A stretch of DNA of 40,857 nucleotides from Pseudomonadota bacterium. GTDB lineage: Bacteria; Pseudomonadota; Alphaproteobacteria; Rhizobiales; Xanthobacteraceae. Below the pieces are notes generated by a model. That model searched no databases and was not told where the DNA came from. It saw only the letters and a program-made list of their open reading frames with translations. The DNA lies in the NCBI GenBank assembly GCA_023432885.1, contig JAEZEU010000605.1, forward strand, positions 1 through 40,857, in the 5' to 3' direction. Shown one piece after another: positions 34,370 through 40,857 of this stretch (its first letter is position 1; the number at the start of each line of letters is the position of its first letter). A program made the position numbers and the translations under genes.

Positions 34370-34711
34370 ATGCCCGTCTACGAATATCTCTGCAACGACT
34401 GCGGTCCCTTCACCGACATCCGTCCGATGGCCGAATGCGACTTGCCGCTGGCTTGCCCGCAATGCCAAGAGTCCTCGCCGCGTGCAATTCTCACCGCGCC
34501 GAATTTCTTCTGCATGCCGTCCGAACGGCGCAAGGCGATGGCAAAAAATGAGAGAAGCCGCCACGCACCGCAGACGTTAGCCGAGTACAAGGCTTCGCAC
34601 GGCCCAGGCTGCGGCTGTTGTTCCGGCAAGAAGCCGGCGCGGCTGATGACGAAAGCAAAGAGCGGAGCCAAGGGTTTTCCGACGGCACGGCCCTGGATGA
34701 TCAGTCACTAG
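34370..34711 (+). CDS. fmdB: FmdB-family zinc-ribbon protein
   Basis: The 113-residue protein opens with MPVYEYLCNDCGPFTDIRP and then LACPQCQESSPRAI, a CxxC...CxxC zinc ribbon typical of the FmdB/CxxC_CxxC_SSSS family. A basic middle and a second cysteine cluster, GPGCGCCSGKK, follow. In Methylophilus, fmdB was proposed to regulate the formamidase operon; the molecular role of the family is not settled. It lies 78 bp after fmdA, past a strong hairpin. AAGG before the ATG is a modest ribosome-binding site. Confidence 0.9.
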   Translation: MPVYEYLCNDCGPFTDIRPMAECDLPLACPQCQESSPRAILTAPNFFCMPSERRKAMAKNERSRHAPQTLAEYKASHGPGCGCCSGKKPARLMTKAKSGAKGFPTARPWMISH

Positions 34712-34834
34712 CGGCGAGCGCAGACCGGGACGAGGAAGGCAACGAAGACCGCGCCCATAACGCAAGAGTCCGTGACGCCTGCGCGTCGGCTGTCCTCAGC
34801 ATCGCTGTAACCGACAGGCAATCGGGTCTCTTCC

Positions 34835-35851
34835 CTACACCGTGAGCATCGTCTTGATCGCGCGTCGTTCGTCCATTGCGCGGTACCCGTCCGCGACATC
34901 GGCGAGAGGCAGAGTAAGGTCGAAGACTTTGCCGGGTTTGATCCTGCCGTTGAGGACGCGATCCATCAGATCGGGCAGAAAGCGACGGACCGGCGCAGGG
35001 CCGCCGAGCATCCGACGCTGAGCGAAGAACATCGCCTGTCCGTCGAAAGTGACGCCATGGGGTACGCCGACATACCCGATCGAGCCGCCTGGCCGCACGG
35101 AATCGACGGCTTGCGTCATGGATTCCTGGGTGCCGACGCATTCCAGTACGGAGTCGGCGCCGACGCCGGCCGTGAGTTCCCTCACGCGCCCGATGCCGGC
35201 TGACCCGCGCTCCGCAACGACGTCCGTCGCACCGAACTCGCGGGCAAGCTCCTGCCGGCTCTTGTGGCGGCTCATCGCGATGATGCGCGCTGCCCCCATC
35301 TCCTTCGCAGCCAGAACGCCCATCAGCCCGACCGCTCCATCACCGACGACGGCTACGGTCGATCCGGCTCTGACATTTGCGGCATCTGCGGCATACCACC
35401 CCGTTCCGAGAACATCCGATGTTGCGAGCAAGTCCGAGACGAGGTTCTTGTCCGGCATTTCGGCCGTAGCGACGAGCGTCCCGTCCGCCAAGGGAACGCG
35501 CGCGAACGGCGCCTGCGCCCCCGTCATGAACTCGCGTTGCACACAGGAGGAATGAAAGCCGAACTTGCAGTGCGGACAGGTATTATCGGAAATGCAGAAA
35601 GAGCCCACGACGAACTGGCCGGGCCGTACTGTCCTGACTTCGCTGCCGACTTCCACCACGACGCCGCAGTATTCGTGCCCCATATGCGCCGGGCCTTCCG
35701 TGGGCTGCAGCCCGCGGTACGGCCAAAGGTCGGATCCGCAGATGCAAGTGGCCGACAATTTGATGATGGCGTCGGTGGGCTTGACGATCTTGGGGTCGTC
35801 GACCTGTTCGAAACGGACGTCGCGCGGTCCGTACATGACTGTCGCAAGCAC
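34835..35851 (-). CDS. Zinc-dependent alcohol dehydrogenase family protein (MDR)
   Basis: The 338-residue medium-chain dehydrogenase has the catalytic-zinc ligands CICGSDLWPYRG (about residue 37) and AHMGHEYCGVVVEVG (GHE), a structural zinc lobe CISDNTCPHCKFGFHSSC, and the NAD(P) motif VAVVGDGAVGLMG. It oxidises an alcohol or reduces an aldehyde/ketone with NAD(P); the substrate is not predictable. It is monocistronic on the minus strand and convergent with fmdB. Nothing ties it to the amide genes. Confidence 0.92.
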   Translation of the reverse strand: MLATVMYGPRDVRFEQVDDPKIVKPTDAIIKLSATCICGSDLWPYRGLQPTEGPAHMGHEYCGVVVEVGSEVRTVRPGQFVVGSFCISDNTCPHCKFGFHSSCVQREFMTGAQAPFARVPLADGTLVATAEMPDKNLVSDLLATSDVLGTGWYAADAANVRAGSTVAVVGDGAVGLMGVLAAKEMGAARIIAMSRHKSRQELAREFGATDVVAERGSAGIGRVRELTAGVGADSVLECVGTQESMTQAVDSVRPGGSIGYVGVPHGVTFDGQAMFFAQRRMLGGPAPVRRFLPDLMDRVLNGRIKPGKVFDLTLPLADVADGYRAMDERRAIKTMLTV

Positions 35852-36307
35852 GGCTGTGTTCTCCTATCAGGCTGAATGCTCGATGCGCAGCGCAAAACCT
35901 GCCTCGCGTGCGTAGAGGACGTGGACCGCCGTCGAACTGGCCCAGCCGGATCAGGCCGCTCGAATGCTTGTAGTCGCGATGGAAGAAGGCGAGATTGCCG
36001 CATGGGGCGTAGCAGCAAGGATCGTCTGGAGCCTCGTTTGGAAACGAGGCCCCTGTCTTCTTCCGTTAGCTTCCGCGGCGGACGAGCAATTTTTCGTTGG
36101 TCGAGCAATCCTCGATGTCGCGCTCCAAAGGCAACATCGCCGCGATTGGCAGGCGGTTGGGTTCTCCAGCAGCGTTACTGTAAGCCTCTCGTCTGCGAAG
36201 CGACAACGGATGAGCATAGGCGGCGTTCCTCCGGTTATCGTACCTGCGCGTCATCTCACTGCGCCGGACCGGCAGTGAAACCATTTGAACTCTCGGCAGA
36301 ACGGGGC
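35852..36307. other. Intergenic stretch, no gene recognised
   Basis: About 450 bases upstream of the dehydrogenase. Short frames only, none with a family resemblance or a good ribosome-binding site. The dehydrogenase promoter must lie near its right-hand start, and the remainder may be decayed sequence continuous with the MFS fragment that follows. Confidence 0.45.
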
Positions 36308-36470
36308 AATCGGGTCCAGATTGTTCTATTTGGCTTGCTCCAGGGCGTGTTCGGCGCGCCAATGGTGCCGTTGGTGCAATCCGTGGTGTTCGAAACCTAT
36401 CCTGCCGAGCAACGCGGCCCCGCCATGGCCATTTTTGGTTTGGGTGGTGGGATGCTAGGACCTGTTTTTC
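36308..36470 (+). pseudogene. Fragment of an EmrB/QacA-type (DHA2) MFS exporter
   Basis: About 54 codons on the plus strand read NRVQIVLFGLLQGVFGAPMV, PLVQSVVFETYPAEQRGPAM and AIFGLGGGMLGP, the segment around transmembrane helices 4-5 of DHA2 drug exporters (family pattern: RxxQGxxGAxMxPLSQxxLxxxxPxexRgxAmaxxG). The rest of the roughly 500-residue protein is absent on both sides. It overlaps the 3' end of the DUF1264 gene on the other strand. It is a relic of a deleted gene. Confidence 0.75.
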
Positions 36471-37231
36471 AATGGCACCTGGTTCAAACTCAGTTGTTGC
36501 GCCGTTCCATTTTTCCAGGCATCGGCTCCGACCGCCGGCTGCGGCGCTGACCTCGCCAAGTCTTTGCGCGCCTTTTTCACCGTCCCAGTCTCGATGCCGA
36601 GTTCCTTATCCCTGCTCTGGATCATCTCGGGTTTGAGCTGCCCGTCCGCTGTGAAGCCCATCATGAGCTGCGGAATCCCGGTGGGAAGCGTCGGGTCTTT
36701 GTCGATCTGCCAAGTGTGCCAGGTCTTGCCATAAGTAGAGACCAATTGAGCGATGGCTGCGCGTTCGACTGGTTCAGGTACTCCCGGCATCACCAGCTCT
36801 CCGGAAGTCGTCTCATGACGATGGCTGTGCCACAGCGCTTTCTCCTCTTCCGGGAGGGACTCGAATATGCGCGCCGAGATAATGTATTCGACGCCGATGA
36901 GCTTCGAATCCGACTTGTTTCCGTCGTAGATGACGCACTGGAAAAACTCTTCATTGACGTGCATGCAGTAGTGATGTGCTTCGATCTGTCTACCCATGTC
37001 ATCGGCGTAGAAATGGAAGCCGTTCAGGTACATGTTGATGGCATTGATGGGGCTGTGATTCTGCAGAAGGCTCGCACCCATTCCGAGCATCGTGCTCTTG
37101 GTGGACTTTTGCGCACCCGGAATGGTCCCTTGTTCGCCAGCTTGCTGCGCGTGGGCGCGCCCGCAAACGCATAGAAGAGCAGATCCAATCAGGCCAACAA
37201 CGCCCCGACGATTGTGATTCTTGAATGCCAT
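36455..37231 (-). CDS. Secreted DUF1264 (oil-body-associated protein-like) protein
   Basis: The 258-residue protein has a signal peptide (RRGVVGLIGSALLCVCGRAHA, cleavage near AHA/QQ). The mature part follows the DUF1264 family: HFYADDMGRQIEAHHYCMHV, EFFQCVIYDGNKSDSKLIGV, EYIISARIFESLPEEEKALW, HSHRHETTSGELVMPG and YGKTWHTWQIDKD. The histidines and cysteine are those conserved in the family, which includes plant oil-body-associated proteins. No enzymatic role is established that I can cite. The C-terminal 40 residues overlap a decayed MFS gene on the other strand and may be an extension produced by the deletion there. Confidence 0.88.
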   Translation of the reverse strand: MAFKNHNRRGVVGLIGSALLCVCGRAHAQQAGEQGTIPGAQKSTKSTMLGMGASLLQNHSPINAINMYLNGFHFYADDMGRQIEAHHYCMHVNEEFFQCVIYDGNKSDSKLIGVEYIISARIFESLPEEEKALWHSHRHETTSGELVMPGVPEPVERAAIAQLVSTYGKTWHTWQIDKDPTLPTGIPQLMMGFTADGQLKPEMIQSRDKELGIETGTVKKARKDLARSAPQPAVGADAWKNGTAQQLSLNQVPLKNRS

Positions 37232-37419
37232 CCGCTGACTCCGGCGTGAGGAAAAGAGCGCGCATCAGGAAATCGCGAGTTCTAGTGATTGTTCCCGAAT
37301 CTGCCTTGAGCAGCTCCCTCCGGTGGGCGGGGATGCAAGGTGCGTATAGCATTACAGCACGGGGTTCAGTGGCATGCTGGCTCTCTCAGCCCCGGCCATG
37401 TCAGCGGCTAACGAGCAAG

Positions 37420-37440
37420 AGGCCGCCGCAGCGGCGGCCT
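37420..37440 (-). terminator. Hairpin downstream of the Gly/Ser-rich protein gene
   Basis: AGGCCGCCGC-A-GCGGCGGCCT is a perfect 10-bp inverted repeat starting 22 bp past the stop codon at 37463 (minus strand). The very GC-rich stem suits an intrinsic terminator, although the following T-tract (TCTTGCT) is weak. Confidence 0.6.
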
Positions 37441-37462
37441 CCTGGAATACGCTGACGGTCAG

Positions 37463-37771
37463 CTATCGACCGCCCGGCTGGGGACCGGAATTGTTATTTG
37501 TGCCCGGTCCGACGTTGCCCTGACTGGATGGTGCGCTTGACCCGCCAGAAGACATTCCGGTCGTGCCAGCGTTGCCGGGCTGGTTTTTCATCATGGAGCT
37601 TCCACTGCCGCCGGTCGTGCGTCCATCCATGGACTCGCCCGTAGTGGTTTTGCTGCCTGCCGGGCCGCCGGCTTGCGAACTTCCGCCTGCAGTGCTGCCG
37701 CCGGTTTGAGCGAATGCAGCGGTGCTGCCAAGGGCAACTGCCAAAGCAACTGCGATGGTCGTAAATTTCAT
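37463..37771 (-). CDS. Small Gly/Ser-rich exported protein
   Basis: Starting at the ATG at 37769-37771, which has AAGGAAG upstream, the 102-residue product has a clean signal peptide (MKFTTIAVALAVALGSTAAFAQ) and a mature part of about 80 residues made almost only of Gly, Ser, Thr, Asn, Pro and Gln (SGSSMMKNQPGNAGTTGMSS). Such low-complexity exported proteins are common and uncharacterised in Bradyrhizobium-type genomes. The mature part lacks cysteines, so it is not a lipoprotein. It is followed by a strong hairpin, which supports real transcription on the minus strand. A start nine codons upstream is possible but less well placed. Confidence 0.75.
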   Translation of the reverse strand: MKFTTIAVALAVALGSTAAFAQTGGSTAGGSSQAGGPAGSKTTTGESMDGRTTGGSGSSMMKNQPGNAGTTGMSSGGSSAPSSQGNVGPGTNNNSGPQPGGR

Positions 37772-38094
37772 GGGTCGCTTCCTTTTGTCATGCCCCATGA
37801 ACCAATCCCCCGAATACCTTGATCGTTCCTCCTGTGTTCAATTCGCCGCACTCGAACGAGCACCGCAACATGCAACGGCCCCGCTGTGGCGCGCATTGCG
37901 ATCGAAGGGCATGCGGGCGATCCGGCGGCCGTGGTTGAACGAGCGAGAGGGATGAAAGAATCGATCATAGCGTGCGCCAAAGGTCCGACTGCCGATTGGC
38001 AGAACTCTCAGCCAAGGCCGAGCTGTACATGGAGATGATCGAAGATCCAACATGACCGGTTCGCGGTCATGCGAGCGATGATGTTCGTCGCGCT
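37772..38094. other. Intergenic stretch, no gene recognised
   Basis: About 320 bases upstream of the Gly/Ser-rich protein gene. It must hold that gene's promoter. No coding frame with a recognisable product was found. Confidence 0.45.
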
Positions 38095-38298
38095 CTAAGC
38101 GGTGACCGTTGGTCTGGGCGGGTGGGCTGTCCGGGGATGATGTTCATGCAAGTAGAGCGCGAGGCTGTGCCGCAGCACTTCATCCTCGCCGACCGCCATC
38201 TCAAACAGCCGTTCCTGTACCCCGCGTGGAAGGTCCGGCCAAAGATGGAGCGCGGCGTGTCCGAGAGCCTGCTGAAAACGGATTGCGGTTTCGCTCAT
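38095..38298 (-). CDS. Small hypothetical protein (67 aa)
   Basis: The frame starts at an ATG with GAGGGA about 10 bases upstream and encodes an amphipathic helical protein: MSETAIRFQQALGHAALHLW, LPRGVQERLFEMAVGEDEVL, then HSLALYLHEHHPRT. There is no signal peptide or membrane segment. The composition looks like real coding sequence, and similar short proteins ending in a His-rich helix occur in rhizobia, but I do not recognise a named family. Function unknown. Confidence 0.5.
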   Translation of the reverse strand: MSETAIRFQQALGHAALHLWPDLPRGVQERLFEMAVGEDEVLRHSLALYLHEHHPRTAHPPRPTVTA

Positions 38299-38584
38299 TT
38301 CGAGGGTCCCTCACGGCGTTGCCAAATCTTGGGTATCAGGTTGGCAATGCTGCAAGCTCATCAAGGTTTCAGGGAGATCGCGGCAAGCACATCTCGAACG
38401 GCGCGCGCAAGCTGCTATGCCGATTTGCCGCCTTCGCACTTCTCCGAAAGGGGCTAAGCCTGGGTCGGCCACCACGTGGGGGTGGTCGAAGACGGTGCCG
38501 TTCAGGTGGGAATAGCGGGCAGGCCGGCTACTCCCTGTGCATGCTGCTTCCGGTGCTTCTTCGAATTGTCCAAGCACGCCCATT

Positions 38585-39064
38585 CTAATCCCAGTATGGA
38601 ATAACTGGGCGAGCGATCATCAGCCAGAAGATGAGCAGCACTGCTGCGAACGCCGGAAAGCCGAAGGCGAACCACCAGCGGAAAAGGCGCTGATACTCGG
38701 TAGGCAGCTTGGTGTTGGTCTCGACTGCATGGATCAGAAGGTCGCGCATTCGCATCTGCATCCACACCACTGGGAGCCAGAATGCCCCGGTGATCACATA
38801 GAGCGCAATTGAGGCTGCAACCCATCCCTCGCGAAGGGAGTACCCGCTCGACCAGGCGAGCCATGCTCCGGTTATTGGCTGAAGAACGACGGCGCTAGCG
38901 GTGAACAGGAAATCGGCGAGAACGACTGTTCGCGCAACCCCGGCCATTTCGTGGGGGTCCCCGCGCAGATGTGCCACCAGCATGAAAAAGGCGATGCCGG
39001 CGCCCGTGCCCAGCAGGACGGCGGCGCCGATGATGTGCATCATCTTCACAAGGAGATATAACAT
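38585..39064 (-). CDS. DUF2269-family membrane protein
   Basis: The 159-residue protein has four or five membrane segments and the DUF2269 pattern: LVKMMHIIGAAVLLGTGAGI at the N-terminus with the membrane His, a first loop HLRGDPHEMAGVARTVV, and TASAVVLQPITGAWLAWSSG. I start it at the ATG at 39064, which overlaps the stop codon of the upstream SDR-DoxX gene by one base (TGATG); an upstream in-frame extension would lie inside that gene. The coupling suggests that the two membrane-associated proteins act together. The function of the family is unknown. Confidence 0.88.
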   Translation of the reverse strand: MLYLLVKMMHIIGAAVLLGTGAGIAFFMLVAHLRGDPHEMAGVARTVVLADFLFTASAVVLQPITGAWLAWSSGYSLREGWVAASIALYVITGAFWLPVVWMQMRMRDLLIHAVETNTKLPTEYQRLFRWWFAFGFPAFAAVLLIFWLMIARPVIPYWD

Positions 39065-40338
39065 CAGCGATCCTCGCGGATCGCCATGGCGACCAGATTG
39101 AGCATCAGCACCGGCCAAATCTTCAGCATCGGCCCGAGCGGATCGGCCCAGAGCCGCGGCACCAGGGCCGTCCCGATAATGGCATAGGTCAACGAAATGA
39201 TCAGTGCTGCCCAGAGGCCATAGCGGCTCAGAGGCCGGTAAAGAATAGCGAGTCCGATAACGATGTCGGCGAGGGCACCTGCCATGACCGCGAAAGCCGC
39301 AAGGCGCTCCGGAAGCCCGCCTTCCCGCAGCAACGACATTCCGATGTCCCAGCCCGGTCCGAGCGAGATGACGCCGGTGACTATCCAGAATAGTCCGAAA
39401 GTGCCGAAAATCAGCGGCTTCAGCGCATATAACCGCGCAAACCAGCGTTCCTGCACCGAGGCGGGCTCGCTTGCGAGAGCTGTTTCAATGTCCCGTGGCG
39501 TCACCGCTGTCGTCAGGCGCCAGGCCTCCGGATCGCCGGTCGCCCCGCGCCGCATCTCAGCGTTTGCTGTCGAGTTTACCGGCGTTCGCCAACCCAGTGT
39601 CTGCAAGGCGTCTCCGGCACGGTAAGCGGCATCAGCCGCCCACCTAGACAGGTGGAGGCGGTAAGCTGGCCGCCAGCGCAGCCAGCGGCGAAAAAGCGCG
39701 ACTGCGTCGCTGAAGGCCATCTGCCGTGGACCGGCCAGATCAAGGGAGATGCGGGAAGGCGCGCCGGGTTGCAGAAAGAACAGAACCGTTTCGACGACGT
39801 CGTCGAGGTGGACCGGTTGGATGGCTGCCGTATCTGGCATGACAGGCAGGACGGGCAGGGACGCAAGCCCCCGCAGCAGCGCGCTGCCGCCATAGGCTGG
39901 CCGGCCCACCACGACGGAAGGCCGCAGCACGACCCATTCCAGATCGCACGCCATCAGGGCGGCTTCGCCCTCCTGCTTGGTTCGAGAAAATTCGGTGGGC
40001 GCGTCGCGATTGGTGCCAATCGCCGAAAACAGGATCACGCGGCGGATCCCTGCGATTTCGCAAGCCTTATAGAGCGCGGCGCTGCCGGCGACATGTACCC
40101 CTCGCATGTCCTGTCCCTGGAGAGCACCCGCCGCATTGATGACGGCATCAACGCCGGCAAGCATAGCCAGCCATGGTGAGGCATCGATGGTCCGTGCCAA
40201 ATCGAGCGTGAAATGATGCGCACCTGGTGTCGCTGCCGGATGACGCGACACCAGTACGCATTCATGGCCCTCTGCGGAGAGCCTTGCGTGAATTGCCGAT
40301 CCAACAAGGCCCGTGCCGCCAACGAGAAGGATACGCAT
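39064..40338 (-). CDS. NAD(P)-binding atypical SDR fused to a DoxX-like membrane domain
   Basis: The 424-residue protein has an N-terminal Rossmann domain of the atypical extended SDR (NmrA/complex I NDUFA9-like) type: MRILLVGGTGLVGSAIHARL (GxxGxxG), GVDAVINAAGALQG, VILFSAIGTNRDAPTEFSRT with the TK pair, and VVLRPSVVVGRPAYGG. From about residue 300, four membrane helices form a DoxX-like domain (GLFWIVTGVISLGPGWDIGM). Fusions of this type are found in many proteobacteria; their substrate is not known. AAGGGACC precedes the ATG. It is the first gene of a two-gene operon with the DUF2269 gene. Confidence 0.9.
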   Translation of the reverse strand: MRILLVGGTGLVGSAIHARLSAEGHECVLVSRHPAATPGAHHFTLDLARTIDASPWLAMLAGVDAVINAAGALQGQDMRGVHVAGSAALYKACEIAGIRRVILFSAIGTNRDAPTEFSRTKQEGEAALMACDLEWVVLRPSVVVGRPAYGGSALLRGLASLPVLPVMPDTAAIQPVHLDDVVETVLFFLQPGAPSRISLDLAGPRQMAFSDAVALFRRWLRWRPAYRLHLSRWAADAAYRAGDALQTLGWRTPVNSTANAEMRRGATGDPEAWRLTTAVTPRDIETALASEPASVQERWFARLYALKPLIFGTFGLFWIVTGVISLGPGWDIGMSLLREGGLPERLAAFAVMAGALADIVIGLAILYRPLSRYGLWAALIISLTYAIIGTALVPRLWADPLGPMLKIWPVLMLNLVAMAIREDR

Positions 40339-40740
40339 TACTGGTCCCTTCCAGGATCACGCCAAGGGTGATCTCGAGGGATACTCATCCTCGCTAGGAT
40401 GTGCTGGGGTGGGGAACATACGGTCAGCACCGGGCCGGCCTGTCTGGAAGCTACCGGCATCGAGGACAGGCTCGTTCCAGAATATAGTCGGGACAACGCC
40501 GGCGATGCCAAAGGGCCGCGTCGACACTCATCAATCTTGCCCGCTGGACGCGGTTTGATCCCAGTTCAGATACCACCGCGCCTGGGCGTGCCATAAAGCG
40601 GGTTCGATGCGATCCTTCCTTTCGATTGACCGGCGCGACGAAAAAGCCTGTGGGCCGTACTAGTCGATTCACAGATGGACAAGCCAACAACGAGCGACAT
40701 CTGACTGTTCCCAGCAAATTCCGGCTGTCCAACAATGGCG
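40339..40740. other. Intergenic stretch, no gene recognised
   Basis: About 400 bases between the DUF892-like gene end and the SDR-DoxX start. It contains the promoter and ribosome-binding site of the latter. Open frames present are short and resemble nothing I know. Confidence 0.45.
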
Positions 40741-40857
40741 TTAAGCGGCTTCCGCTTCCGCGTTTACAACGGCCTTCGCCAGCTTCGTGAGAGTTTCGTC
40801 GGTTTTCTTTTCCTCAGCCAATGTCTGCTTGAGGAGCTTGCTCGCGTTGCGAAGGCC
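40741..40857 (-). CDS. DUF892 (YciE/YciF-like) ferritin-like protein (partial, C-terminal end)
   Basis: The last 38 codons and the stop of a minus-strand gene are in the window. They read GLRNASKLLKQTLAEEKKTD, then ETLTKLAKAVVNAEAEAA and stop. The LLxxTLxEEKxTDxxLTxLA pattern is the final helix of DUF892 ferritin-like domain proteins, which are linked to stress responses. The start lies outside the window. The frame is intact up to the window edge. Confidence 0.75.
   Translation of the reverse strand, partial: GLRNASKLLKQTLAEEKKTDETLTKLAKAVVNAEAEAA

Noticed and set aside
35876..36550. Open frame of 224 codons covering the gap and the MFS fragment
   Set aside because: Only the last quarter resembles a protein family; the first part is not coding-like, so I report just the fragment.
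38311..38583. Minus-strand frame of 90 codons
   Set aside because: No ribosome-binding site, atypical composition and no family resemblance.

Overview
The window reads as chromosomal DNA of an alphaproteobacterium, most likely Bradyrhizobium or a close relative (Nitrobacteraceae). I infer this from the high GC, the abundance of Liv/Urt-type and NMT1-type ABC transporters, CoA ligases and crotonases, and accessory families common in that group (DUF1264, DUF892, DUF2269, UrtA/FmdD with FmdA and FmdB). No rRNA, tRNA or CRISPR array was found.

Layout. (1) 1-3.3 kb, minus strand: a cell-surface polysaccharide block with an O-antigen ligase/polymerase-like membrane protein, a GT4 glycosyltransferase and the first 92 codons of an ABC-2 polysaccharide export permease. 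(2) 3.4-4.7 kb: a small hypothetical gene, an isochorismatase-like cysteine hydrolase and the 5' end of a decayed IS3-family element. (3) 4.8-12.7 kb: a GntR/HutC regulator diverging from an NMT1-type ABC importer (binding protein, ATPase, permease), a large Baeyer-Villiger-type flavin monooxygenase, an M20 amidohydrolase and an aspartoacylase/succinylglutamate-desuccinylase-like zinc hydrolase. This is a self-contained catabolic module for an unidentified compound, bracketed by IS3-family remnants (4.5-4.7 and 13.1-13.6 kb). (4) 13.6-23.1 kb: a TetR-centred acyl-CoA catabolic locus with a Liv-type binding protein, two CoA ligases, two crotonases, an AttH/CrtC-like protein, an APH-fold phosphotransferase and the TetR regulator. 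Five copies of a palindrome, consensus AATAAC-N3-GTTATT, lie upstream of its transcription units and very probably are the TetR operators. (5) 23.7-34.7 kb: a LuxR-type response regulator and a hybrid histidine kinase whose N-terminus is an NCS1 (cytosine/allantoin-permease-like) transporter, divergent from a urea/short-chain-amide ABC transporter (urtABCDE/fmd type), formamidase fmdA and the zinc-ribbon gene fmdB. (6) 34.8-40.9 kb: assorted genes, namely a zinc-dependent alcohol dehydrogenase, an EmrB-like MFS fragment, a secreted DUF1264 protein, a Gly/Ser-rich exported protein, a DUF2269 membrane protein, an SDR-DoxX fusion and the C-terminus of a DUF892 (YciE-like) protein.

How the parts work together. 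Region 5 forms a sense-import-hydrolyse unit for formamide, urea or short amides: the permease-like sensor kinase probably reads an external N-compound, the ABC system imports it and FmdA releases ammonia. Region 4 looks like a substrate-inducible pathway that CoA-activates and modifies an unidentified carboxylic acid under one repressor. Region 3 looks like a laterally acquired uptake-oxidise-deacylate pathway. The substrates of regions 3 and 4 cannot be told from sequence and are the best candidates for undescribed biology.
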